A stretch of DNA of 64,000 nt from Pyrrhoderma lamaoense. Lineage: Eukaryota; Basidiomycota; Agaricomycetes; Hymenochaetales; Hymenochaetaceae. A program made the translations under genes and the position numbers. The stretch spans positions 1 through 64,000 of the forward strand of contig NBAZ01000023.1 of NCBI GenBank assembly GCA_002794735.1, read 5' to 3'. Numbering within the stretch: position 1 is the first letter of the stretch; every line of letters starts with the position of its first letter. Below are positions 1 to 12,125 of this stretch, in pieces. Below the pieces are notes generated by a model. The model was not told the DNA's origin. It was given only the letters and a program-made list of their open reading frames with translations, and did not search any database.

Positions 1-1083
1 GGAAGATTGGGTGGCTTGAGTGATCCGCGTCCCTTGGTTCTTAATTTCTTCTTTTTTGTGTCTTTTTTTCCCATCTGGACACCCTTTTCTTTCCAGCCTT
101 CTTTCATTTCACGTTTTACTTGACCCTAGACTTTATAAACAAATAGAAAAGACGCATGTTCTTGCCTTCTCTTGTGATCGCACAATATATAGACGCTAGA
201 CAGAGAGGGGTGGGAGGTTCACTTACGACGGCATGGAGTCCGGCCCAAACCTCCTCCTTCCCCTCCACCCAAATCATAAAGCAATACATGATGAACGATC
301 TTTTTCTTTTTTCTTTTTATTCTAGTTTACTTAGAGTTTAGCTCGTTACTTTTACAATACATTACAGCTATTTTGTTTTTGTTTTTATTATTTTTTAAAC
401 GAGAAGGAGTTCTTAGAATCCAAAAGTTAGATAATTATAGCAGATTCAAGGGGACTTAGAGCAAGAATAGTCCACAATTAACGAGCACTTGTTCAACGCC
501 GGCGGTACGGTGCGTATCACCCTTAGGATGAATTTCTACAGGCGGGTATATTAACAGACACAACGCTGGCGGAGCCAATTTGGAAATACCTATGGATTAA
601 GCCTGCCTGGTTCAGTGTTGTCAATCGTGATCCGTGGTATCTTTTACAAGAACTATACCTGGCCGTATGATTCATCGGTTCTGCGCTCATTTCCGGTCTG
701 TCTCTTTCTTCTCTCCCATCTTCTCCACCTTCAGTCTCCTCATCCGTATTTGGATTTTCTCAAATCCCGTGATCGTTTCTCTTGTGTCTTTACAATGTGG
801 ACCCTGACATGTATCATCGTTTGCAATTGAGAGAATCACATCCAAATTTCTTGTCTCCCCAATTACTTGTAATAGGAGTAAAGTCGATGCTTGATTAACT
901 AGCTATGATTGCAACGTAATGAGAACATACTATCCGCGATCCACATGAGCGCTAGTTCACTAGTTTCTAAAGTGCATTTCGATCGAGCGCATTTAAAGCG
1001 TCTTTGGTAGAATATAGAAAATTGGTATACAACTTAATCTTCAATTATAAACACACACCCTCCAGAGAGGAAATGTTTGATTC
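1..1083. other. No gene recognised (left edge)
   Basis: T-rich and AT-rich sequence with only short unsupported open frames. I see no splice-bounded exon, recognisable protein motif or repeat here. The first 400 bases have many pyrimidine tracts and could be the flank of a gene lying outside the window, but nothing in the sequence proves this. Confidence 0.4.
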
Positions 1084-1416
1084 TTATATATATTTTTGCG
1101 TCATATCAGCGATTACTCTCGAAATAGTATAGCCTATTTCATACCTTCTTAGGAGACAAGTACGAGAGAAACAATATAAACTTAAAACGATCGTTGAGTC
1201 AGTATGCGTGAGATAATGCTGTTGAAGACCCGAATAAAGACACACATATTTCTTACGGCACTTCGAATTGGGACAACGGTATTTTTCATCGAACGATTGC
1301 CTAACTTTACTCAGGGGTAGACGGGCGTCTTTGGGATAGTTGTTGTTATAACCTCCGGGCATGACAGAGTTTCGTAGAGAATAGATACCGAAGGGGGGTG
1401 TTAACGTCTTTTTCAT
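1084..1416 (-). CDS. Single C2H2 zinc-finger ORF, possibly partial
   Basis: An ATG-initiated 110-codon frame holding one C2H2 finger, C-x4-C-x12-H-x3-H, in the stretch YRCPNSKCRKKY...LQQHYLTH. The spacing matches classical DNA-binding fingers. The sequence after the finger (about residues 70-110) is not finger-like and may be read-through of an intron or decay. No second finger is clear. It lies close to and on the same strand as the two-finger gene at 2161-2481 and could be a diverged relative. The function is unknown; a DNA-binding role is inference from the motif only. The bounds are those of the open frame, not a proven gene. Confidence 0.4.
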   Translation of the reverse strand: MKKTLTPPFGIYSLRNSVMPGGYNNNYPKDARLPLSKVRQSFDEKYRCPNSKCRKKYVCLYSGLQQHYLTHTDSTIVLSLYCFSRTCLLRRYEIGYTISRVIADMTQKYI

Positions 1417-2160
1417 TCCATAGACATGCTTAAGGCGGAAACACGATATCTACACGGTAAAATAACGAGAACATACTAACTGAATGCAGATGGTTAATAA
1501 CTGTCTTGCAGGTGAGTATCACATTGTAGACAAGACTCCGGTCATATTCAATGATATTGGTTATGAACCATTGAGAAACAACATACGTCATCTCGATACC
1601 TTCAAGTTTATTTCGTATACAGGTACGGCATCTTATTAGTCGATCATCGCTACAATTAGAGGAAGGCAGACACGTCATGCTCACAGCTTCGACACGTTTG
1701 TTATTCCTTGAGTATCTTGGATCACAGGTAAGACTGCACACGCCAGAGACACAAGACTGACACTAGCTCTAGAGACGGTAATAAATGGGACCAATCAGTA
1801 ATGTATCAGAAGCTGCTAACTACAATAGAAGCTTTGTCCTGGTGGCGTAGGAACTCTGTTTACGCTCATTGTGCAAATCTGTATTCGGGTCGGTACTAAG
1901 AATCTAAGTAACGATCACTTTACATACATGCTGGATTTCAGTTTAATTAGAATTAATAACTCATTCAGTCCTCACAGTGGTAAAGTGAGCATATAGCCAT
2001 GATATAGTGTCTGGACTCAGATACAACAATAGAGAGCCGGTATTTTCGGTACATGCAAGTGAAACAGGTAGCAATGTCCGTTTTAGCTTTTGGATAACTT
2101 TTCTTTCGACGATTATTGAATCCATATAAAGGATACAGCCGTGTGCAGTGAAGACGTGGG

Positions 2161-2481
2161 TTAGTCGTGAGTACTCCTCTCTTCAACTGAAGTGCTGAAA
2201 GTAGTAAAGTTAAGATTCAAATATTATGTATCCAGTATATGTGCTTACTGTTTCTCTCGTATATGCCTCGATAGATTTGAACGGTGGATACTCTCGAATT
2301 TACACCCAAGTTTTTTGCATTCAAAGCGACTATTACGGTGTAAGAAGCACGGCTCAGCAACAAGCATTAGAGTAGAAACATACGGAGCATTGGGGTCATG
2401 AATGAGCAGATGTCTTCGAAGATTGAAGTGGGTACTCAGCAATCTCCCACATTCGGGACACCAAAATTTTTTGTTAGACAT
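2161..2481 (-). CDS. Small two-finger C2H2 zinc-finger protein
   Basis: Two exons, complement(2249..2481) and complement(2161..2194), join in frame to an 88-residue protein. The intron 2195..2248 has donor GTAAGC and acceptor TTTCAG. Finger 1 is C-x2-C-x12-H-x3-H (FWCPECGRLL...LRRHLLIH) near residues 6-30. Finger 2 is C-x4-C-x12-H-x4-H (FECKKLGCKFE...LSRHIREKH); its last histidine is completed only by the splice, which supports the intron. I chose the ATG at 2481 because it opens the frame just before finger 1. The whole protein is little more than two fingers and a short acidic tail. Such proteins usually bind DNA; target and role are unknown. It could also be a relic of a longer factor. Confidence 0.6.
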
Positions 2482-2519
2482 GAGCACGTAGTTTTGACCT
2501 TAGACGATACAGAGGAGAT

Positions 2520-3650
2520 ACTAGATGATGAGCGGGGTGCTCTGAGGTAGGCTCTGAGAGCCCGACTTTCTTTTAACCATAATGATGAGTTTGACTTGAG
2601 CATTTTAACATGAAAATTTGTAACAGATACTCTTCATCAAAGATCGGTTTTCAGTAGCAGAAGGGAGAAGCATTAGTAATAATAGCCTGCAATATACAGG
2701 CCGATATATGATTGTACGCCAGTCTTTGATACATACGCGAGTGTTCAAGCAAGAAGGTATCCAAAAGTGTCAGCTATTTCGTATAATACCCACTTTTGTG
2801 CTGAAATGTTACAGCCCGTTTTGGACCAAAAGGAAGAAGTGAAGTCTTCAATTACCCCCGCGTTGTTGTTGACAACAAGGGAATCATGAGAATCACTGTT
2901 CCACGCTCCGGTAGCTTTCTCTTAAAGTCGATAATTATCATATTCTCGCTTGATAGGGTGGATGAATAGATCCGAGTCCATCGCGAGCCATTGTAAGCTC
3001 TCATGAGACATGACATACTTTACTAACATAGTAACTTTCTTATACTCAATAAGGAAAAAGGATAATACAAACATAGTAATTCTCTGATGTCGTACTATTA
3101 ATAACAGATAGGGGGCGTAGAACGGACGTGTGGCTTAAAGGCCCCGTCCGTTCTCCCTCATTGATCGCGGTGACTATCCTTTCCCGAAGCCTCGCAGACG
3201 CAGACGAATCGCATCATCGGCACGAACTGATATTAGGATGTCTAATACTACATAATTGGATAGCTGGAGATCGGCGAGCATATGCTGTCTTGGAATGTAA
3301 TGCTGGAGAAGACCAGATACGATGAAGTGAACTACATTTATCATTTTTATGCTTTATTCGATCCATTATGACTCAATCACGGGTGTTCGATGTTGATCGA
3401 AGAGTATTAGAGTTACTTTTTTCAATTAAGCTGGGTCGAGACAAGATGGTACTTGGTTCAGTCGGTACAACTTTTAGGTAGCTTGAACAATCTCTATTTT
3501 CGACAGGAGAGTCAGACCAACCTCGGACTTCCCCTAAATATCAATCAATTATCAATCCAGCGAAGGGGAAAAATTAGAGAGGATATGGAATTCCCGCATC
3601 TCCGCCATACTATGGTAATTATTGTACAATGCTGTGATACAAATCTTTGA
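2520..3650. other. No gene recognised
   Basis: AT-rich sequence with short open frames only and no motif, intron-bounded exon or repeat that I can support. Confidence 0.4.
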
Positions 3651-3658
3651 GAGTGCGA

Positions 3659-4369
3659 TGTAGGACCAGCTAAGTGTTTGGCCGGTCGTAGTGCATTTAT
3701 AATGCACTTTCTAACTCGCCCGAGAAGTCCATTTCTACTACTCGCCGCGCGCCTCGTTCATTTCTCTTACTATTTAGCTTCACTTTCTACTCTTACTCGA
3801 GGTAGCGTTCGTTTATACGACCCCTCGTTTCTGATAGCGTAAACCTTCGTCCAGTGGCATATAGCCACCTGGACTCCATGCTTTCCTTATTATCTAACCT
3901 TATCTCGCGTTTTGCTATATAAGCCTCCAGACTTGAGGCCGTAGTTAATCAATCAATCCCAGTTAATTCCTAGCTACTCCTCTCGGTCGCTATCTTTCTA
4001 CACCCCCCGAGTAGCTCTCTAATAGTCTCCTGTACTCTTTATCTACTTCTCTGCGGCTTTATTAGGCTGCCCGGCGCGCTTGTAACGCTCTGACCGTACT
4101 GCAAGTCGTCCGGCGGACTGAAATACATACACTTTTACCTCAAACTACAGCCTCGGTCGGGCTCTGTTCTATACGTTTCTACTACTTTTACTGGTCGGTG
4201 AAGTCTCAGCTTGCCTCGAGGTCTCTATCAGTCTCTACAGTCCGACGAGATCTCGGCCGGACGGCCGAGGTCGAGTATCTCGCTATTTAGCCCCAAATCT
4301 TAGCCTGAGCATCGTGTCTGGTGTAGGCAGACTCTAAACCCACGTCCTCGCCACTAAATACGACACAAG
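3659..4369 (+). repeat. Pyrimidine-rich GC-richer island, possible solo LTR
   Basis: This block differs sharply from its AT-rich flanks: it is C/T-rich on the plus strand and GC-richer. It contains a TATATAAG box at about 3918-3925, then a CAATCAATC-type stretch about 30 bases later, a palindrome around 3690-3707 (AGTGCAT / ATGCACT), and an inverted repeat CTCGGCCG / CGGCCGAG near 4250-4267. This layout (promoter-like core inside a noncoding block of about 0.7 kb starting TG and ending CA) resembles an LTR left by recombination of a retrotransposon. I could not find a convincing target-site duplication or a second copy in the window, so the ends are approximate and the identity is inference. 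Confidence 0.3.
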
Positions 4370-4714
4370 GTCAAAATCTGACCAAAAGTTTAGTTTTCAG
4401 CGACTGTAAGCTTAAGATTTGATTATCTCGGATAAAATGCAAACAATACGAAGATGAGATATTCCGGGGAGCATTGCAAAACTTGAGTATAATTCTTTAT
4501 GCTACGATCGCCTGCAAAGGAACAAAACTCATACTGTCTTAGAATGTCATTCCAATCCTCGTTATCTGGTAAAATATTTCTCAAGCTATTACTATAACTT
4601 CTAGGCTCTATGATTTATCGTTTATACATCGAAACCGACGTATATTCTCGCAGTGTCGTCTATACCGTTCTCAACTACGAATCAAATTATAGAACATATA
4701 CCCACACGATAACT

Positions 4715-5410
4715 TCACCCTCTTGCTTGAAAGGAAGTTCCATGCGTGCTTGGGATAAAGTACTTTTCTCCCCAATTTCCCTCCCCAGAGACATGAGATT
4801 CCGATAGTCAGCTAGGCTCTCATCGATGAACTCGGCATTTGCAGGGTTGCTGATTATACTTCGTATGAGGAACAGGCAGCCGGTGCCATCTGGTGTTTGG
4901 GCATAGCACTGGAGGCAATTTGCTTAGATCATATGCAGGAATCGAGATAAAGTAATGAACTAGGGCTGGGATCGGGCTTGGATAACGAGCTTGAGCTCTG
5001 GGTGAAGCTGTGGATACAGAAGGAGATTGAGTCTTAGAGAGGGATGCCCGGGGCTGAGGTGGGGGCGATGTTCGGGAATATGTGGTTGCTGGTGTCTCGG
5101 AATCGGAGTTGCGTGTGCACTTAGGAATAGTGAACTTGATGTTATCTTTGGGATGGACGTGGAGGAGATAGGAATGAGGGCCTTTTGATGATTTGTGCTG
5201 TAACGGACTTATTGTTAGCAGCAGTAGACATACTACAGCCAATTGATCCTCGGTTCTCCTTTTATACTCACTCTAGCACCATATTTTATGTAAGTGTCCC
5301 AAATTCGGATCGATCAGTGGGTTTACCTGTCGTATGTACTTTCAACAACAGTAAGTGAACTAATATCTATACTTATATTGTAGCATTTGTTTTCTCTTTG
5401 TATGCATAAG
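4715..5410 (-). pseudogene. Decayed paralog of the gene at 10123-11175
   Basis: Reading the minus strand, this stretch aligns in order with the two-exon gene at 10123-11175. Shared landmarks include the C-terminal block with TTCTCCCCAATTTCCCT, the block around GGATAAAG, the proline/serine-rich linker, the AGGAATAGTRAACTTG block, TAACGGACTTATTG, and the first-exon block GGTTTACCTG. The intron and part of exon 1 are missing or scrambled, frames shift several times, and conserved residues are replaced. I judge it a pseudogene formed by duplication followed by deletions. Remaining open frames (for example 4820-5242) are remnants. It shows that this lineage-specific gene has been copied locally. 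Confidence 0.6.
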
Positions 5411-5666
5411 ATAGTACCTGAGAGTTTTTTGTTAAGGAGCTCTTGCCAATGCTGGAACCATGAAGATTATCAGCCTTTTAGTACTATAACAAACATCCAG
5501 TTTCAGCTTTCTCTTCCTCCTATTCCAAGAGATCGTACTATATCGCTAATTCTCGAGACATTGAACTTTGCACAGTAATTTGTACTACCTTACCAATTTA
5601 TACTCCGAGAGAGTTTGAATTGGTAGTAGTCTGGCTAGCATCAGTCTCTTAAGTATATAGTCAATA

Positions 5667-6469
5667 TCAAAAAAGTCGAAAAATACTCAAAGTATAATTA
5701 CCAGTTAAGGAGGTTCCAATAACCAGTTCGTTGAAGTCAATGTTACTGAGCGTCCTTCCTGTATCTCGTTCGAGAAATGACCCTTCATTCACCTGTGTCT
5801 TCCCAGCTTCTTTCAAGTTGATGAACAATCTACTTCCGAGTAGACATAAGATACTAGGATTTCCAAGATTTCCAACAACGTAACGGCTTGCAGAGGACTT
5901 GAGGATTGCATTTTCAAAGTTCAAAATATTCACTATGCTGCAAAATAGGACACTGAGCAACAGTTTTATGTTATTATCAAATAATAAAGAGTTATATACA
6001 ACATACGTACACAAAGAAGTATATAATTTGGTCTTTGATAGTGATACTGATGATGTCTGATTTCATCATTCCGGATAGCTTCCATTGCATTACAGACTTG
6101 TAAAGGGCCAATACTAGAAGAATTAAACCAACAACTGACTGTACGAGCCTAAAAGGCGTGTCAGATACCATCAAAGTTTAGGGAATATGACCTTACCAGT
6201 CTGTCAACCCAATGTTAGTCATTCGCAGGTACTCGCTTGTATACGTGCCACAAAACGCTACATCTGAATCAAGGAACTCTGCTTGGGCTACATTCAATCA
6301 GTCTAATTAGTTATAAGCCATTTATAGAGTATCAAAATACCGCACCGTTATATAATGTAGCCATCCATACCGCTAGCGAGATCTTTGCAGCTGCTTCACA
6401 CGCTACGAGTGTCTTGAGAATAAGTGACAGTATTCTATCTACAGAATTCAGTTCATGAGCGCTCAGGGA
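5667..6469 (-). CDS. Multi-pass membrane protein, C-terminal exons (DUF6533-like)
   Basis: Four exons join in frame: complement(6346..6469), (6197..6287), (6011..6148), (5667..5937), with donors GTGCGG, GTAAGG and GTACGT and acceptors TGTAG, TTTTAG and TTTGCAG. The product has at least three hydrophobic segments: one around SLILKTLVACEAAAKISLAV, one around SVVGLILLVLALYKSV, and one from IIYFFV into the following exon. The last is followed by a soluble tail rich in charged residues (GKTQVNEGSFLERDTG). The order of segments and the C-terminal tail resemble the fungal serpentine family I know as DUF6533 (function unknown, plasma or internal membrane). The N-terminal exons lie upstream of 6469 and I could not place them, so this is a partial model. 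Family assignment is tentative. Confidence 0.5.
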
Positions 6470-6599
6470 CTAATGAGCTACTACATATACATACTATTTT
6501 GCCATAGCGCAACAACACGAATTACAAGGATGTCTGCTTCAAGTTGATAATCAATTTGTATATTAGTAGTTAGACGGATAACGTACAATCAAGCACGAT

Positions 6600-9500
6600 A
6601 ACATTAAAGACACCTTTCAGTTGGTAGTTTTAGTTTGTTCTTAAAAAACCAGATATAATAAATGTACCTCCAATATTTGCTATCCAATCACTAAAGCGGC
6701 CTAGAAAATGAGAGAAGTTTAAAGTCTACCCTCGGTGAAAGTAGTTATAAATGTTACACCTAAATACTTTTTGAATATTTTCCTAGCTTAGACATATCAC
6801 GGCCTAACTCACAGAGATGTATTGGTAGTGGTAGCTAGAGCGTCGTCTATGATCAATTAGACTAGATCTGACCAATAAGGGACTTTAGCAAACTTACAAG
6901 GAAGGTAGGCCAATGCAGTCATAATACCAGTATATCGATTCTTACGATGTCAATCAGATACAGAAATCGGATAGACGAAACACAGTTACAATGAAGAATA
7001 GAGAATGACTCAAGGTATTCCAACGCCTAGTCTATGATAGAACGTAGTTCTAGAGAGAAACAATATTTGAAAGCCGATTCGTAACGTACCCAAAAATATT
7101 TGACCTAGTACAAATAATCAGTGACAAATAGTAGAACCTGTAGTCTTTTACTTGCTTCTCTATCAACGGTAATCACTGAAGATTATGTCAGTTCAAGAAT
7201 GGTTACATAGGTTCTCTAAGACTTGCAAGTATCATAGACCAAAATTGTGCAGATTGCCACTTGGATACATTGTTCGATGTATTTTCCAGATACGATAATC
7301 TGAATGTCTAGTAGGGGGATCAGAGACATTCTTGAAGTGCAGAGGAGATAGGTGTATCTCGTTAGGCAGATATAAGTAGACTACAAGTTTATAGAACGAC
7401 CTATAATGATGATCATGATCATATGATAGATATCTAGAGGTCTGTACCTTGATATGATCGAGACTATTAGCTTGGCCATGATATCACTGATATCTGGATC
7501 CCGGTCACCATTTTCAAAGTATGATTTTTGGAGCCGTTTAACAACCTACTACCAATCGAGAAAATGCTAGGAAAATGAATCGTTCTTGGCGTGTAAGATA
7601 AGAGGATGTTTTGGGCTATATGGACGATGAGACTAAGTCGAAGGTAAAAATGCTGAAAGGGAAAAGGGTGGCCCGAATTAAGTACCCGAAGGATAGTGAT
7701 GAATCACATTTGATCGGGGGTATCAATAGTATATATGGAAAAAATCGACAAGCCCGGGTTATAATTGATAATTCAATGTTGCGCTGACGAGTTTCAGAGG
7801 CCAGTTTACTCTATCAGCCATCAAGCTCGGGTTTTCTCGAACGACCGTTACCGCAGCGTCTCAATCAGTGATGTATGTTCTACAGTACAGATGTACTTTT
7901 GATACCCTCCCAGCACGGAACTAATTTCAGATATGGAAGTTATTGGAGTAGTACGCCATGCCGAAAATGTTGTACCTTCACATCGGACTATGAGAAAAAA
8001 ATACTTACATTACAACTATTCGAAACTGCATGTTCCTATATAAGTACTGGAACAAACGAAAAAACGCTATTGCAATAATTAGCTACTAATATAACATAAG
8101 GAAAATGACGATCCTTCAGATTCATAATCATGGTTATTCAGAATGACAGACTCACGAAGATAGTGAACATAGCACTGACTTTGAGATGCCTATACTAGTA
8201 CATACGTATTCTGCTATAAGTATAACGGCCACCTTGCTTATCATCTCGTGAATATGGAAAAGTGATCAGGTGGTTTGTTCTCAGATCAAAGTTGGTTATT
8301 TTGTCAATAGCCCTAATAAAGTGTTAGATCTCATGCATATTAATGAACATTGAGGTAAGTACCGTCTTCTCTGGGTAATACTTCCTCTGCTTCATCATCA
8401 CAGTGCTTATATTTTGTTCTGAGCGTAATGTATAGTGCTTCCTCAGACTTAAGCATATCTCGCAGGTAGCCTTGTAAAGGTTGTTAATAGAGAAATAACT
8501 ATACCAGTTGATTGAAATGAGATCTAGGTCTCACCTTTGATATCTTAACCAAGATAACTAGCTTCAGATTGTCAAGACTGGATGTATGCGGCAGCGGTAT
8601 GCACCCAATAACTTCTCTCTGACCCCATCTTTAGAGACTGTATGTTTCCGTATCCAAACTTCAGTCCTATACCGATCCGGTCTTTTATAGAAACAATGTT
8701 TAGTTCGAGACACAATGACTCACTTAGTCTGGCTTTTGTTTCCTCTTCTGAGTCGCTCATAAAAGCCGGCACAAGTATGCACTTACAGAGAGTCAACATC
8801 TCTAGTATATAGCGTCATATTTGTTTGTGATTGGCGCGTGTCATAAGATGCTATCAAGTCTTTATAAGGAACAGTTCAATCGCACATTGAAGTACAGGAT
8901 AAATACGAGATACCTAGTCCGTGTTATGCCTTCTGAGCAACATCGGATAGGTATTTCTGTACTATACTCACTGGGTCTACTAGGGATCTACATGAGATGA
9001 GTTCTACTAGTTTTCACTAGATTAAAGTATATTAATGTTCGTTGAATGCAAGCAATAAGTGATTGAAGCACTCATGACAAGGTGAGTCATTTTTGTAACT
9101 GGCTACTATGGTGAAAGTCAGATGGAGTATCGGATATGTATGATCGCAATCGTGTCAAGTCACATATCCCACTTGGATCCTTTAATCTTCCTTATTTTCC
9201 CTTTGATAGCTTTTTCGGGGTCCTCATCTTCATTTGTTTGCTCATCATTACCGTTGCTCTGATCTTTAGCCGCTTCTTCTTCTCCAACTAGCCAAAGGAC
9301 TATCTACATTATATCGAGTCCATAATGACGACCTACCCCGCTGGTCCAGTAGTAATCTAGTATGCTACTGTTATATTCATATACGTGAAATAAACTAACA
9401 GAATGGACTCGTCTATTCATTTTTTTGTCAGACATGATATATTGATCAAGGAAAAAAACTGATCTATAAATGCCACGTTAATAAACGTAGCAGACATAGT

Positions 9501-10122
9501 ATGTCACAATATTTCCCTTTCAGACTTGTGAAACAAGAGAAAGGAGTACGGACTCATATAATGAGACCATCATTCCAGCCAGTGATAGCATACACAGATG
9601 TGCTAGTGAAGAAAAAGAAGAGGGAATGCCAAGGCTACGAGGACTTAGATAACCTACTTCGAAAAAGGTGGACGTACACTTCTATTTAATAATCATTACT
9701 TTGCTTCAAATATGGATTCTATATCTTGTGATTAAAACATAAGCAGTACTCCCTCCGGATCTGTGAAGTAAGAATGTACGCTTCTTGTTTTCATTATCTT
9801 AACGAAATCGGCACAGGTATACAGTTCTATTATCTCTGGTGAGAACTACGTTCCCAATGAAAGCTTGGGTGGACATAATTCAAGACTTGAACTCTGATGG
9901 TGAGAAATTCTAAGGAGCAACGCAAAGTACAGGCGCACTCTTTCCACTCTGTTACGATCCCTAAGATTCTCAATTTATGCGTTATCGGAGATTTTCCGTT
10001 CATATTCTTATCAAAGTATATGTATAACTATCGAGATACAGGATTCCTCACATATAGTGAAGATAATTTATACCATTCATATATCTTACTCAAAACTAGG
10101 AAGATATATGTACGTAGTATTC
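6600..10122. other. Gene-poor stretch
   Basis: About 3.5 kb of AT-rich sequence with no gene I can support. On the minus strand, 9190-9290 translates to an acidic/lysine-rich patch (GEEEAAKDQSNGNDEQ...) that looks like a fragment of a former exon, but no intact frame surrounds it. The frames at 8572-8799 (-) and 9501-9689 (+) have no recognisable motif. Several short GATATC/GATC-rich dyads occur near 7395-7500. Confidence 0.4.
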
Positions 10123-11175
10123 TCACATCAACTCTAACCCTTGCTTAAAAGAAAGTTCCCGTGTACCAGGGATAAAGTACTTTTCTCCCCAATTTCCCTT
10201 CTTTATAGCCATAAATTTCCGATAGTCTTCTGAGATATTGCCAATGAATCCAGCCTTCATAGCGTCTTCGATAATAGTTTGTACGAGGTACAGGCAGCCT
10301 GTACCATCTGATGTTAGGGCATAGCGATGTCGGCGATTCACTTTGATCATACGCAGGAATCGGGATAAAGTGACGGGTTGGGATTGGGGTCGAGCCTGGA
10401 CTTGAGCTTGAGGACTGGGCGAAGCTGGGGTTTGAACTTTGGTGAGGGATGTACCGCGGGGCTGAGGAGAAGATGAATTTGTGGTTGATGGTGGCGTGGG
10501 ATTAGGGTTGCGTTTGCGCACAGGAATAGTAAACTTGGTGTCGTCGAGTGCACTCTCCGAGTGTGCACTTTTCTTTAATTCGATGCTTGATAAGTTGTAA
10601 TCGAGTATTAAGTATGTAAAGTTTGAAGTAAGTAAGGGATAGAACAAAACATCAATCTATTTTGTAGTGGAAAAGAATGTCAAAAGGGATCTGGATACGT
10701 ACATTAGTTGGATCGAAACGGAGTCATGAGCAGCATTGTACTTCTCTTCATCACTTTCAGGTATGTCAAGATCAATATAAACAAAGTAAGTTTTTAATGC
10801 ACTAAATTTGTGATCCACAGTGCTGGGGTTGGTTGGGGGAGGAGGTAGCAGTTGTGTTTTACCATCAACGACAGTAGTGATCATCTTTTTCTTTGGAGGT
10901 GGTGGTGGTGGGACTGAGGGATTTCTGGGTTGTATTCTAACGGACTTATTGCTGCCATTGTTGGCAGCAGCAGGAGTACTAGAGCTAGCTGGTCGTTGGT
11001 CGATCGGTTTTACGCACTCTAGCGTGATAGCCCAGTGTAAATGCATCCTATTTGTTCCAGGTTCAATTCGCCGGACAGGTTTACCTGTAATATGTACTTT
11101 TTTCACGATAAGTGATCTAGGATCTATATTCGTGCGGTCGGATATGTCATTCTCTTTGTATGTATAAGCTGGCAT
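10123..11175 (-). CDS. Fungal protein of unknown function (possibly DUF7770-like)
   Basis: Two exons, complement(10703..11175) and complement(10123..10585), join in frame to 311 residues; the intron is 117 nt (donor GTACGT, acceptor TCAAG). The N-terminus (LHWAITLECV, about residues 46-55) and the C-terminus (RHRYALTSDGTGCLYLVQTIIEDAMKAG) recall a fungal family with an N-terminal HW.I.L strand and a C-terminal helix of the form 'DGTGC..W...I..D....G', which I associate with DUF7770. Between them lie low-complexity linkers: a run of prolines then KKK near residue 90, and a Pro/Ser/Gln-rich stretch after residue 170. The ATG at 11175 is the first in frame. A further intron inside exon 1 is possible. 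Function is unknown. A decayed copy lies at 4715-5410. Confidence 0.55.
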
Positions 11176-12125
11176 CTGGGGACTTTATTTAGAGGGCGCT
11201 ATTAGTTGTGCTAGAAGCGAGGGAATCATCCACCTTTTTATGTTACTGCATACTTCTAGTTTCCACTTTTTTTCCTCTTTTACAAGAGCCTGCTAACCTG
11301 TTTAAAAGCATGCCTTTGCATAATGGTTTGTACTAATATTTACCCTTTAGAGTTATTGCAAAAACTACTATAAACTCAAAGGGTCTTAGCTTGCTAGGGA
11401 TAATAAGGCAAACTATACATTTATAAAAGAGAGATTGTATTCACATTCTCCGTATTTCTAGTATTTCACTTCCGATGCGATTTCAATTTCTCACGAAAAT
11501 ACATCTCATTCATGTTCTAAACATAACAGAAATAAGTCACGCAGCTCAGCATTGATGCTACAAAGTATATAATATCTTACAAAAATGTTACACAGCAATC
11601 AGTCAAACTTAATCTACAAAATAATGCACAAAAACTGCGTATGCTTACTATACCATTCATCACTCAAAGGAAGCAAAGTCCTACCAGCCGACGCCTGCCT
11701 AGGCCCTTTGACCCCCGCCCATAATTAATGTATCGGAATATTACATACCGTCAGATTCAAACAATTAACTTAAAAGAAGAAATCATATTTACGAATACAG
11801 AACAGCTAGTTTCACGTGCAATTTTGACTTCATGTGCTTCCGGCATATCGAGGTTACATTAATATTGAACTGTTGTCCTGATGATATTGTTTGTTTGTAT
11901 TCGTGAACAAGTAGTGTGATGCAGTGGTTCTCTTGAAAAAAAGTTTGATATTACCCACAGAACAGCTATAACCGGATACAACCAAAGGCAAAAAAAGAAG
12001 AGGCGAAAGAGAGAAGGATGAGGTATCTGGAACAACTGATGAACTGGCATCCGCTAATATCTTATATCAATACAGCCCCTTAACAATAAACAAATTGGCT
12101 CCGCTGGAAAGGGAGAGAGAGAACT
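11176..12125. other. Intergenic, no feature recognised
   Basis: AT-rich spacer between two minus-strand genes. It presumably contains the promoter of the gene ending at 10123 and the 3' end of the secreted-protein gene, but no box is convincing enough to list. Confidence 0.4.

Noticed and set aside
1430..1741. Cysteine-containing minus-strand frame next to the zinc-finger ORF
   Set aside because: Cysteine spacing does not fit a finger and no histidines are placed correctly.
10820..11167. 115-codon plus-strand frame with a glycine run
   Set aside because: Antisense shadow of the proline run in the gene at 10123-11175.
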